DNA from: Pachypanchax playfairii
Lineage: Eukaryota; Chordata; Actinopteri; Cyprinodontiformes; Aplocheilidae
Length of the DNA stretch: 64,000 nucleotides
NCBI GenBank assembly: GCA_006937955.1
Contig: SSNP01000001.1
Coordinates: 4,222,823 to 4,286,822, forward strand
Direction: 5' to 3'
Below the pieces are notes generated by a model. It worked only from the letters and a program-made list of their open reading frames with translations. It ran no database searches and was not told the origin of the DNA. Numbering within the stretch: the stretch's first letter is position 1; each line of letters starts with the position of its first letter. Below, piece by piece: positions 12,002 to 24,012 of the stretch. The position numbers and the translations under genes were made by a program.

Positions 12002-15000
12002 AGAACCTTACACACTACACAAAGACTCCACTATGCTCTCTATGATCTACACAGTCTGTTAGAACATGACTGGATCATGGCAAATTTAGAAAACCTTCTT
12101 CACTGTGCAAACAATCATGATGCACACCACACGTTCTATGGTGAGTGAAGAGAATTAATTGGAATGGTGCAGGTTGAAATACCTGGACGGCTCCATCCAC
12201 TTTCATACCTTGATGATGTTTCTAAGGCTGGAAAAATAACAAAAATAACTGTTTAGATTATGTTTTCCTGAGACGCAACAATTTTCATGTAAATTCTGTT
12301 GTGTTTGAAGTCTGAATATGTTTTCTGAATGTCCTACAGTTGAAAACATCAGGCATTAAGTGGGTCATTTTCTATTTTTCATACCACAAATTGTGAATTT
12401 TCATAATCTATTTGTTAATTTGCCGAGGCACTCGTTGGATTTTGTGGCGTGATTGTTCCCGCTTCACCTCTCTGTTCTTTCTGCTGTCTTTCTATCTTCC
12501 TTCCTCTCATTTATTTAACTCCCATTTATGTTTTAGCTACACGTTTTCCACAAACATTGAAATGTTTTCAGGTCTTTTTTTGGGAAAACGTAATTTTCAC
12601 AACAAAATTTAACATTTTTGAACTAATATTTAGACCATTTAAATAAAGCATGTTCTAGTAATATTTAAAATTATGATGAAAACAAACCATGCTGCAAAGT
12701 TTAAGAACAAATCCAAAGCCAGGTCTTTGAGAATTAAAGAAAAGTCAAAGTGAAGCTGAAAGAATGTCACAGCAATCCCTGGAATGATTTCACACTGCTG
12801 CCTTCATCATTGCATGTCAAATAAAACACTTCCTGAAATCAGCAAATCAAAGGAGGGTCAGAAATGTGGCAAAACATCCATGTTAGGGGGTAAAATCCCC
12901 TGCAGATCCCTAAGATGTAATTCTCCACACCATCTCATTGCTGCAACTTATTGCTTTCATTACAGGCTCTCTGCCTGACTGATCCAAAGCACAAACCTCT
13001 TGGTTTGTTTTATCTCCTCATCAGTTTGCATCTCCAGCCAGCGCTGGCCTCCATGTGCGTTGCTGGCTGTAATAGTGGAGTCATTAAAAGTTAATCAGGG
13101 ATGCACCATTGCAGCAGAGTGGGAAAGAATTGCCTCTGTCAGTGGCTCCGGGCACAGGAAATCATACCAGAAGAGAGGGAGGGGAAAAAAAAGGTTGTGA
13201 TAGAGACAGAAAAACACAATGAAGCGGACAGGCTGGAAGAGAGGTGGGGGGGGCGGGGAGAGATTCTCATACTAATGATCCGTCACTTCCATGTCTCAGC
13301 CGATGCCCTCCGATTCACAACATCTATCCCACCAAACCTAGCCTCATTATGACACCCCTCATCAAAAATCATAACCATACATGCATGTGTGTATGTGTGT
13401 GTGGGGGTGTGCACGCTAACATCCATGGCCACATCTAGTTGAAACACAGGAAGATGGTGGGAGAGTCTGCCCCACTGTAGTTGTCACATCACATCTAGAG
13501 CAGGACGGCCGAGGGCATATGCATGTTGCTTGTGTGTGTGTGTGTGTGTGAGTCTGACTGTCTGTGTGTGTGAGATGTGAGTGTGTGGGTGTAGTGGTGG
13601 TGGGGTTCTAGGTCTGGGGCTGTGCCTGAGGGCCTCGCCTGCGCTACAAAAGACTCCACTCAACTTCGGTTAGTCGCCCTTACTAGCATATCAGCACTGA
13701 CGGACGGAACACACATATAAATACTTATACACACTTCAGTTGGAGATGCTCTGATTAGCTCTTTTCCTCTAATTATCGGTTCTGTTTCTTCTGCAAACGA
13801 GAAGATACAGCTACAGAACACTAGCGTGTGATCGGTGCAAAATAAAATGCTCTCTGCATTGTGCTTGTTTTGCATTTGTCAGTGCAGCTTTGTGAACATG
13901 AGAAGCAGCTGATGAATGTGTGTAAATGTTTCTAGGTGTGTGTATGTGCCGCGTGCTATCACTCTCTTGCTAGGGGTGACAGGTTGGTTGGGGACTAATG
14001 CAGCGCGACGGAACTGAATGTGGCCTCGAGCAAAGCATCTGCCTGCAGCCAGTCCTCATCTGAGCTGTCAGACACACACACACTCACACACAACCCATTC
14101 CAATGGAGAGAAAGAGTTTAGCATCCACACACTGTAAACACACTCATGAGCATTATAACCCCCGTCACCCCTACTTTTCTGCCTGTGTGGTTTCCAGACA
14201 GTAATGGCTCTGCTCGGATGAAGTGCTGGACATGTCATGCTGGGCTTTGCTGCTTTGACTTTACACTCTGCTGCAGACTGAGTCAAAACACAAATATTAT
14301 AAAAATGCTTCTATTTTTTATTTAAATGTACATTTAAATTCTGTGATCTTTTTCTCTTTAATATATAATCAGATGTGTGTTTTTCAAAGCAATGCTGTAA
14401 TTATTATTGTTGTAATTCTTTTGGGGTTTTCCTGTGTTACTAACTATTATCTAGTTCTTACTATGACTTTACTTAAAAATATGCGGTTTTGAGATTGTAT
14501 GTAAACTGCAGTGCCCCATAGTATAAACTAAATACTTAATATAAGGGTGGCCACCATCTCCTTACACTGCCATGTTGTATAGTTGGAGCCGCAATCCTTC
14601 CCCCCACTCACCCACTCATGTTGTATTTTTTATACAACAAATTAAGAACTACATGTATCAACAGGAATATTACTACCTCAAATATATTTTTATTTTTTGA
14701 TCAGTAAAACATTCCAATAGTTAACTTTGAGGGGGCGGGGCTTAAAAAGTATACTGAACCCAGCCACCAGGGGTCACTTGTTGTCTTTCAGCTTCGACTT
14801 CCAGGAAATTAATCTGTGTCCAGTTTGCTGGACACTTATGAATAAATTAATAGAATAAATACAATTTGGTTTTCAAAGTGACTCAAAAAGGAAAAATAGT
14901 TGCAAAAGTGGCTATTTTGTTTTTTTCTCCTGATCAACCCATGTAGCCATATTGTTTGAATGAATTTCTGTTTCATAATAAAAGCATAATAAAAGTATTA

Positions 15001-18000
15001 AAAAGTTATTTATTATTTATTTTTTTGAAAATAGAATTTAAATGTAAATGTCTTGGAATTGATGGAGTTAAAAAGGCATAATATAAAACAGATACAATAA
15101 TATGCTCATCAATGATGGACAGCAACTCGTATACTGCATCTTTTCTATTTTATTTTGGATTCAATCCATGACAAATAAATAAACTAATATTGAAGGAGTG
15201 TTTTCAACAAAATATTGCTGAAATGCTTCAGCACCATCATCCTGTCAAAAGACAATGTTTTATAGTAGGTTTATGTGTAAGTATTTGTTTTATTTTCTCT
15301 ATTGACTGACAGGAGCTCGACTGTTACATCATTATTTGTTACTATCATTTCAAAGCTTTGAGTTTGACAGACTGTCTTCCTCATCTTGCTTATTAGAAGC
15401 GGGAGGTTTCCATACAAAAACAAGACAGTGATTCAATAAAAATAACATCATTTCAGCCTAAAATGTGCTTAATCACAAAATTTTCTTTAAAAACACAATC
15501 AGTACCTAACTAGAAAAGTATCATTTGACATTTGGACAAGTGCTTTTCTTTTCTGTGGCATCAGAGCGAAAAATCACAGATCTGTGGTTGTTTCCTATGT
15601 CTAACTGCACAGCAACAACTGATTGTTCAGTTTTGACTTTTTAAAAACAATGTCAGATTTCAGCAGTATAATGGAGTAACAGCTACGGACTACTCTCCCT
15701 TTAGGTAGCTGAAACAGGAAATATTTTTGTAAGTTTGTTGCAGGCTCAAAGGAGCAAAAGTATAATGAGGAACACACTTTCCATCATATTTACCCGGCAA
15801 CATCGCCTCCAATGTTGCCCTCGGCCATCAGGACCTGTTCTTCTGTTAGCTTAGATTCTTTGCTTGTGGTCGACCTGTGTTTAGCCCCATGGGATCTCAG
15901 TGATTATACTAATCTCTCCAGAAATCCACCATTTTCTCTGCAGGCTGCCACAAGTTGGCAGCCGTCAGTGTAGCAGAACAAAGCAAGTTTCCTCAGATGG
16001 TAACCAGGAAGTAAACGGCTGTGTTGGGGGGTTTTCTTCTCTTTTTTCATCTTAAAGATTGGGATTGGCCTAATGTTATTTACGAATATTTAAACAAGCT
16101 TGGACTGAATGATGAATGCTTTGATTATATTTTAAGGAGTTTGTATCTGCAGGTTTTGGGTTTTAATAAAAAATGAAAACGCAGATTGAGTTAAAACTTC
16201 AACAGCATCCTCTAGAACCTCATTTTTACCCAGACTGTCCACATACTGAGGAGGTTCAAACTTCTTATTCAGTAGGGGCAGAATATGTTTTGCTGTTTGT
16301 AATCTGACGGGGCAAACTGTCCACTTTATTGGAGCTGACGAGCAACTACCCCCATGTTTACATCAGAGCCGGGGTGGTTGCCATGGAGACGGAGTGCCCC
16401 TCTTAACTGGTGCACTCAGGAATAATGCATTGTTGAACAGTGCCTGAGGCTATGCACACACAAGCACACACACACACACACACCCATTCACACACACTAA
16501 TCCTTAACATCTGCTATAGCGTATGTGTATATAAATGTGTGTAAGTGTGTGTGCGTGCATGTGTGCTTCTGCACAGAGATAAAATGCACATCAGCGCTTA
16601 GTTTGGTCTGTTTATTGATAGTAGAAGTCAAGGTGTACATTATGCTAACGTTAGGTATTTGGCTATAGAAGCATGCACATGCACTGCAATGGATGTATGT
16701 GTGTCTGTGCGAAATGGTCAAAGTCTTGGAGGAAGTGGAGGCTGACATTTGGGAACCTTTTCTACACTACTGGTGCTCCCTCTAGTGGAAGGTGACCCTT
16801 ACTGCTCACAAACACACATGCACAATAACGTGTACACATTCAGAAGAAGCACGGAGGTGAAAGTGCAAAAGATAAAAGTAATCAGGATGTTGGGAAAATA
16901 TTTTCAATATTTGTATTTATAGATTAATATCTGTAGTTTCTGAAGATTCAACAGCAGACAAGAAAACATTGGTTCCTCCAGAGGTTTCACTCCTGACTGG
17001 CAGAAGATCTCTGTGTGGACTTATTCAGGAGTCCAGATAGATCCTGTTGGGAATCAGCTACTCAACCTGAGGCACTGTACCTGTAATAATTACCTTGCTC
17101 TGGAAAATAAGTTCATAAGGGACCCACAGCCCAGCTACAAAAAGCACCCATAATATGAGCAGGCTCCAAGGATAGAACATACCACACGGGCAAGTTTCAA
17201 CTTTCTTTTGTGGAGACAAAGTTTATCTCGACTCACTGCTGCTGAAGTGTGGAAACAACCAAATGTAAGGCATGAATGGAACCCTGTTAAAATATGTTTT
17301 CAAAAGTATGTTTAGGTTTTGTATGTGTGGTCCAGCAAAAATACTTGAATCAACCTCAAGTGATGGAATTAGACAACAACAATATAAAATTCCTGCACAA
17401 CAAAAGTGGTTTAACGAGGGTAATTGCTGTGTTCAATTTGCAAAAATCAGATATTTTATGCATGCAAGCTGCATTTTGGTGATGCATTCCTTGTTTGCGA
17501 CTTCCCAGAATCAACAAAACTACTTTCTTTTGTGTGTTGTTATTGCTTCGCCGACATTAGGTTGCTCCTTTCATGGCAATGAGCCTTGTTTAAATTTGAA
17601 TGTGAATTTGAATTTTAGAAGATAAATGAGGGAGGGGATGAGGGGTGAGAGGAAAAGAAAGTGGGGAGAGAGAGGGAGAAAGAGAGAGGTTGTCAGTTGC
17701 CTGTCTGTGTTTAATGGAGGTCCCTGGTGTCGCCCTCAGGCTCCTTCACTTCACAATTAATGGAGGATCTCTCAGGGGAAAGCCATGCTTCTCAATAACA
17801 CCTACACACACATGCACACACATCCAGTAATAAACCTTCTGGTTGAGATGAACTCTGCACTGGAGTGGCGCCTCAACGTGAGCCTCATCTCCAAGTTTTT
17901 GCTGTGGGTCCTGCAGCACCATCGAACCCTGATTTGTCTATTCAAAACCTTGAACTGGTTCTGTTTGTGCCAGCGCCTTCAGCTGCTGCTTTAAGCTCCA

Positions 18001-19859
18001 CACAGTAGAGGGGGAGGTGGTAAAATATGAGAAAGAAGAGGAAAAGGGAGGAAGGAAAGAGAGAAATGCCTTTTCCTCAGAACTCAGGGTTGATTATATC
18101 TTCACTCTGATCTGTCTGCTTTGGTTTTTCTACCAGGATCTGCAGAGGAGCAGCTCTCGGTGCAGCTTCAAGAGTCTGCGAGTTTGTGTACGTGAGATTT
18201 CTTGTTTGAAGTGCTTAAAACACACACACACACACAAAAAAAGACTTTCATATAATGTAATAAAGAGATAGGATGGAACTGGGCTAGTCGACCATAAGCC
18301 TATAAATATCTGTGACCTCAACCTTCAACAGTTAAAGAAGTATTTAACCAACACAGGTTGCTGAGGCTAAATTAGAGTATATATTGTACCCACAGATATC
18401 CGCTTCATCAGCAGAGATACAGTTTGATGTGTTTACAATACAAACTGAGTGATAGAGGCTTTGACTGAATCGACTGTGCAGTGGATCAGATTTTTCATAT
18501 CATCTAAAACCATAACTGAAATCCTGCTGAGAGAAAATCTACTAAACATAATTTAGTTGCACTTCTGTTATAGACATGGAAACATTGTTATATTCCTTCT
18601 TGTCTTGCAGAGCCAGAACCAGAGTCTTTGGGTGCAGCATTATATTATTTTTATTAAACTGTCAACATGTAGATGACCAACCCAAACTTAAAAGAGAGGA
18701 TGTACTTTACAAAACAAAACACTTTCTCCATGAATGCACAAAATTTCTACTTTTTTTTCCTTTTATAAATTTCGCAATCGTAAAACATTTGTCTTTGTGA
18801 TGACACATGCACTCAGCAGCTTCCTGTGGGATCCTCAAAGACCTGCTGGGTTTATGATGATGGTACGATATAAGAGGCAAGAAACAGTGGTGGAGTTACC
18901 TGGATGGTTGGAGAACTCAGCTGTCATCCTACCTGCAGTTAGAAACTGTGGTGTATTAGAGTTTGTTAGAAGCACAGGAAATGTTTTATTGTTTGTTTAT
19001 ATTTATTTATTTGCTTAGTGTGTATGGATTCAACCTATCCATGTTATTTATTTTCTTTTTTTTTATGTACTTGTAACCTTGAGGTTTTTTGTATCCCTAA
19101 TCATCAGCTCAAAAGTAAAGGTATTGAACAACGATGAGGCTAAAACTTGGCTGTTTGCTCTTTCCATTGTACAATTCAGCTCATAAGCCTGGTTGTAACA
19201 CAATGGAAGGAAAAAAAAAATTTTTGTTCTATCTGACAAGAACTTCCAACTAAAGTTATCTCAGGGCACCACAAAGACAAGATAAACAAGTTCAGTTCAA
19301 ATCCTGTTTTCTTTATTACTTTTTGTCCAATCCAAGATGATCTATTTTGTTGTTTTTCCTCTTCTGTAAATTATTTCTTAATTTTATTAAGTGATGACTT
19401 TTTGTTTTCAAGGATTAAATCTTCTATTTTTCTTTCCAAAAACAACAACATACACATACTTCTGTTCATGTTTTACAGTCATTTCATAAAGTAGGTCTTT
19501 GTGACGGTCAAAGCGTTTATTTCAAGATATATGGTTCAGTATGTTGTTGATGATTATGAAGAAATCTGAGTGATACTGAAAGATTATTATTATTATTTAA
19601 AACCTTATTTATTAAATCTAAATGCTACAATACTGACATGGAATGTTAATATCATGCAGTATTTGTTTAACTAATAATTCAGTTTAACTACACTGATGTG
19701 CTTTTACAGCTCAGTTTGTTGTAGACAGAATCTGTTTTATTGTTCTCTCAGACCCAAGCGGGTCGAAGAAGAAATTCTCATCCTGGTTCTGCTGGAGGTT
19801 TTTCCTGTTAATAGGACGTTGGTGCTTTCTGCTGTTGCCAGTTTGTGCAACTCCGAATG
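12002..19859. other. Intergenic desert with microsatellites
   Basis: No protein-coding gene supported. TG or CA runs lie near 13380-13410, 13529-13550, 16455-16485 and 18219-18235. A balanced-composition stretch at about 15780-16020 ('ttgccctcggccatcaggac', 'ctgccacaagttggcagcc') is a weak candidate conserved element. A possible unassigned repeat lies at about 14480-14830 ('ctgcagtgccccatag', 'gagggggcggggctt'). Open frames here are short and lack family features. Confidence 0.4.
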
Positions 19860-20906
19860 GACCTTTCGCCGAGCCCCGCCCCCTTAGTTACTGTTGTTAC
19901 GCCCGCCACTCGTCCGTCCAGCGAAGTTAAATTTTGTTAGAAGAAATCAGCGAGCTTTCAGTGGGATCGCGTTTAAATATCACAAAAATTGTAAATTTAT
20001 GTTTGTGTGGGATGCACACGTCCTGGTTGAACAACAAACAGGAATAACTGTGCTTTCAGTGACTTTTGGTTTCACAAGAAATGTGCTCGTGTGGGACTTT
20101 TCTTCAGACAGTGAACTTTATGTGGATAAATACCTCCGCAATATACTCCAGGTGGACGCTGGAGGGACTTACAGTATGCAGTGGAGGGATATATTCAGAA
20201 TAAAAAGACACGCAATGAAGGAGATAGGACTGCTATCAAGGCTAATACTTACACCGGCTGGCCCGAAGCTAAATCTCAGAGGTAGTTTCTACGTTCATAA
20301 ACTGCTTCATAAAAGATAAAACCAATATTATTTAAAGTTGCTTTTTGGGGCGCTATATGTTTGACTTTGTTGTAAACTGATGAAAAACAAAGTGAGAGAC
20401 ACTACGTCAACACAACCACAGCCGACAACAACAGCAGCTAACGTTAGCTCACATGTTAATGTTGGCTAAAGCTAAAGGGCTCGTTAAACTTAGTTTAGAG
20501 AGTAGGTTAACGTTCTGGCAATGGTATCCCTGGTAATTATAACTTTGGTCCGATTTGTTTTCTCCAGTTATTAGATCTAGACAACACGGTAAGTAGTTAG
20601 CTGTTAGCCTTACCTTTGAGCAGACGTATTTATGCTTCGTAATGTCCCGACACATTTAACTGGAGTGGGGGCCGTCCGCGCTGTTTTATCCATTGAAGGC
20701 ACCGCTCACGTTGTGTTTTCGGCTTTGGGAATGAAAAGAACAAAACTCCTCCAGATAATCTATCAGGATATCCAGTGTCCGATTTACACATTACATGGGA
20801 CTGTCCTGCTTTGAGTCAGTGTTTGCCGGAACTACTCGCATAGTAACGGTTGCTATGATGTGTGATTGGACAATAGCCATTTTGGGGGAGGGGCCAGCGA
20901 AAGGTC
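19860..20906. mobile_element. Terminal-inverted-repeat element, about 1.05 kb
   Basis: The left end GACCTTTCGCCGAGCCCCGC matches the reverse complement of the right end GACCTTTCGCTGGCCCCTCC over about 22 nt, with one indel and two mismatches. The ends bound a region whose composition differs from its AT-rich flanks. A clear target-site duplication is not visible (candidates AATG versus AATT). The interior carries a 141-codon open frame (19894-20319) and GC-rich ends. The superfamily is not recognised. Confidence 0.65.
19894..20319 (+). CDS. Uncharacterised 141-codon ORF inside TIR element
   Basis: Open frame starting 34 bp inside the left end of the terminal-inverted-repeat element and occupying its left 40%. 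The product begins MLRPPLVRPAKLNFVRRNQR, is basic, and has alternating hydrophobic and aromatic stretches (FMFVWDAHVLVEQQTG, VLVWDFSSDSELYVDKYLRN). I see no catalytic triad, zinc-finger pattern or membrane segment, and recognise no family. It could be a remnant of a transposon protein, the first exon of a longer gene, or a chance frame. In AT-rich DNA a frame this long is mildly unlikely by chance. Confidence 0.25.
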   Translation: MLRPPLVRPAKLNFVRRNQRAFSGIAFKYHKNCKFMFVWDAHVLVEQQTGITVLSVTFGFTRNVLVWDFSSDSELYVDKYLRNILQVDAGGTYSMQWRDIFRIKRHAMKEIGLLSRLILTPAGPKLNLRGSFYVHKLLHKR

Positions 20907-23414
20907 AATTGTGCCGGGCAACATTTTTACTAATTGGCATTTTTTTAATTTACTGAAATTGATTTTAAGTTTGACTGAAGTGACTTTGAATCTGGACCTG
21001 TTGATGTGAACTGGACTTGTTGCTTTTGCAAACTGTTTTGAACTGACTTTTATAATAAATTGGTTCCATGCAAACAAACTGAACTGAATTAATTAGGGTT
21101 AATAGAAAACATGTTTGCGACAAAATGCACCTTTTTCCTTCCTGAAAAAAAAATGCACAACACATCTTGGTGCATTAAAGTTTGAAGCCAATGAGTCCTG
21201 ACAAATAACAGGTAAGGTGTGAAGACAAATTGTTGATGTTTCAGCTGTTTTTGAAAAGGGATTGTCCTTTGTGACTTCTGTGATTAGGTTTCATGTGTCT
21301 TTCTGTATGAATTCAGGTTATTCAGGTTTTGCTGATCAAGTAAGAAGCAAAGTTAAACTAACAGACAAGGATAAAAATCTCAAATTTGATATTATGAGCG
21401 TGAAAAGGTTTCCAAAGTTCCACAACAATAAAATAAAAAAATCTAATTAAATTACTGATAATATAATAAAATGACTACAAGTTTTAAAATCTATTTTACC
21501 TACTTAATAAGATTATCGCTTAACTTAAGGTAAAGAACAAAAGACCAAGAGATTCTGATAAAGTTCAGTCAGAATCGTAGCACAAAGTTTTATGTCTCTG
21601 GTAAAATTTCTGTAATATATAATTATTAATTCATAATTTAGTTCAAAGTTTCCATAAAGTCTGTTTTATGATTTAAGGGGTTTATAGATAATTCATATTT
21701 AAGAAAGTAAATGAGGCCTTAACTTAATATAATTAGCCAAATTAGGGGTTATCCTATATGAAGCTTCATTTTTAATTATTAAAATGTATACAAATGTTTT
21801 GGGGTTTTTTTGTTACCAAGAGAAGACGCTGTTCCTACCAGTCGTTAGTCTTCTGGCCATCATGCGCATGCAGTGGCCTCGGACTGCTGAGCTGCGGTTG
21901 TTCACCTGGTTACTGTCTCCCTTTTTTTTGCTATTTACATATTCATCAGATTCTTCATGAATATTGATGAGCTTGCTGCAGGCGCAATGGGTGCCCAGTG
22001 GCTGCAGGGCATTGTGGGAAATTAGCCGCATCACTAATTGTGATCCACAGCCCCTCGAGTGTGTCAATCAAAGGAGTGGAGGATAATACTTTTGGGGGCA
22101 CCTGTAGCTCCAAATATGTATGCATGAAGAGGTAGACGGAGGAAGAGTAAATGTATGTGTGCGCTTCTGCGTACATCCAGGGCCACAAGACCACTCTGTT
22201 GCTATGGCAACCTCTACAATCAGAGCACAGGGGGCTATGGCCTGAGATCTCAGAGAGTGTGGTGGAGTGAGGAGGAGAAATAAAATGAGCTAAGGAGAAA
22301 AGGTGATTTCCGTCTGTCTGCGGGTCTGTTTGCCTGTAAACCTGTTTTCAGCATCATAAAGAATCTTTATCAGGTACAACAAAACTGGTTTTCTTCTTTA
22401 GAATATGTAGCAATTTTACTTGTTCTCAGTGGATTACAATTACTAATATTGTCTTTATTAGTGTGGAGGATGGAGAAAGAAATAATCTTCAGGCTTCTGG
22501 TATTTGAAAGCACCTAAACTTCATTACAAATGTTTTCATCTGACTTTTATTTTTATTTTGTTCTTTCTCAGAATTTCCATCAACCTCAAACCCTGTGCAT
22601 CAGTTAACTCTGAGTTCTTGATGCATGAAGGTGGACAAACAATGTTAACTAAACGATCCACGCAATTAAAAAACACATTTGAAAAAAAGAAAACATTCAT
22701 GAAGGGATATAAATTGCTTTTATTCGAAGTATTTCAGCATTCAGTATATGATATGTGATTTTCATCAGCTCTTTTGAAACCTGTATGGGGTCCGTTGATG
22801 AGCAACCTCTTTGACTGCAGCTTTTACCAGAAGACAGAAAGGACTTACCAAAGACAAGCTGCAGGTTATACAGACAATATTTTTACCAGTTCTTCTGTCA
22901 GTGAGCACGTAATGATGATAAATGTACCAAGTCCAAAGAATACAAACGTTGACACAGAGGTTTTTTTTTTTTTATGAAATCCAGAGCTGCAGCAATGTTT
23001 TAATCCAAAAGTTCGAGGTTGGATTCATGGAAAAGTAGATTCTGCTAGTTTGCTAGTGAGACTTTTATTTTGAAATTAAAACTTAAATTTCAGCTTTCTG
23101 AAGAGGCAGCAGTATGCATGTGCATGTGCATCATCCAACAGCTGCAAGCAAGACATTTTTAAAGACAGTAAACTGCTTTTTAGCATTTAAGAAGGGGTTT
23201 ACATTTAAATTTCATAGTTGTAACATGCAAGAAATTATAGTTTTCCATTTTTATTTCAACCACTTGTTTTGTGTTTATTGTAATTTTGGTATTTTTATCC
23301 ACCTACTTGGTCTTTCTTTCTTTAAATCTACTGTAGTTTCTTTGAGCTTTTAGAAGCGTTAAAAATAACTTGTTTTAGGACTTTGCACATGCTCTCTCCA
23401 ATGAGAACAGATGT
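20907..23414. other. Intergenic, candidate conserved island 21820-22230
   Basis: No gene seen. From about 21820 to 22230 the sequence changes from AT-rich to balanced and packs homeodomain-, POU- and SOX-like words ('tatttacatattcatcag', 'catgaatattgatgag', 'cactaattgtgatcc', 'gtcaatcaaag') without repeat character. That is typical of conserved developmental enhancers. This is inference from composition; no alignment is available. Confidence 0.35.
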
Positions 23415-23418
23415 TTTA

Positions 23419-23622
23419 AAGCAGTCCTCGTGGTCCACTATCCTACATGCTTTATGATTCTCTACACCTGACTCAATTGACTACATCCTGATTTCCTGCT
23501 CAACTTGTCATTAAGTTATGCTGAAATTTATGAATGTTTCATTCATTTGAATCAGGTTTGTTAACGCAGGGTCGTATCAGGACAAAGGACCTTGAGGACT
23601 GGATTTAAAACCACTGTTTCAG
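23419..23622. repeat. Old degenerate relative of the hAT MITE at 53 kb
   Basis: Contains 'gtggtccactatcctacatg', 'cacctgactcaattgac', 'tttgaatcaggtttgttaac' and 'gaccttgaggactggattta', diverged counterparts of blocks in the intact elements at 53252-53685. The ends are eroded. Confidence 0.5.
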
Positions 23623-23939
23623 AGTCACCACCACTTTTAAAAGCACTGTTTTTTTTTTATTTAATAAAATCAGGTGTCGTGCACACACTCAAATATAAGC
23701 CTAACTCTTATTTCCACACATGAAGAAAGAAGAAAAAAGTGCACTGAGCAAATGTAGAAAGCACCATGGTTTCGTTATAATTTCATTGATAAGAATTGTC
23801 TCTCAGTAAAACAAAAAAGAGCGACTCTAAGAAAAAAAACACAACTAAACATAAATACTTGACAAGAAAGTGTGAAAGTTTGCAAAATAATTCTAGACTT
23901 TCCATTGCTAAGAAGAAGGATCTGTTATCTCTGAGGTAA

Positions 23940-24012
23940 ATGGATGGATGGATGGATGGATGGATGGATGGATGGATGGATGGATGGATGGATGGATGGA
24001 CGAATGGATGGA
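23940..24012. repeat. (ATGG)n microsatellite
   Basis: About 15 uninterrupted ATGG units, then imperfect ones. The Met-Asp-Gly-Trp repeat frame is purely a result of the repeat. Confidence 0.95.
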
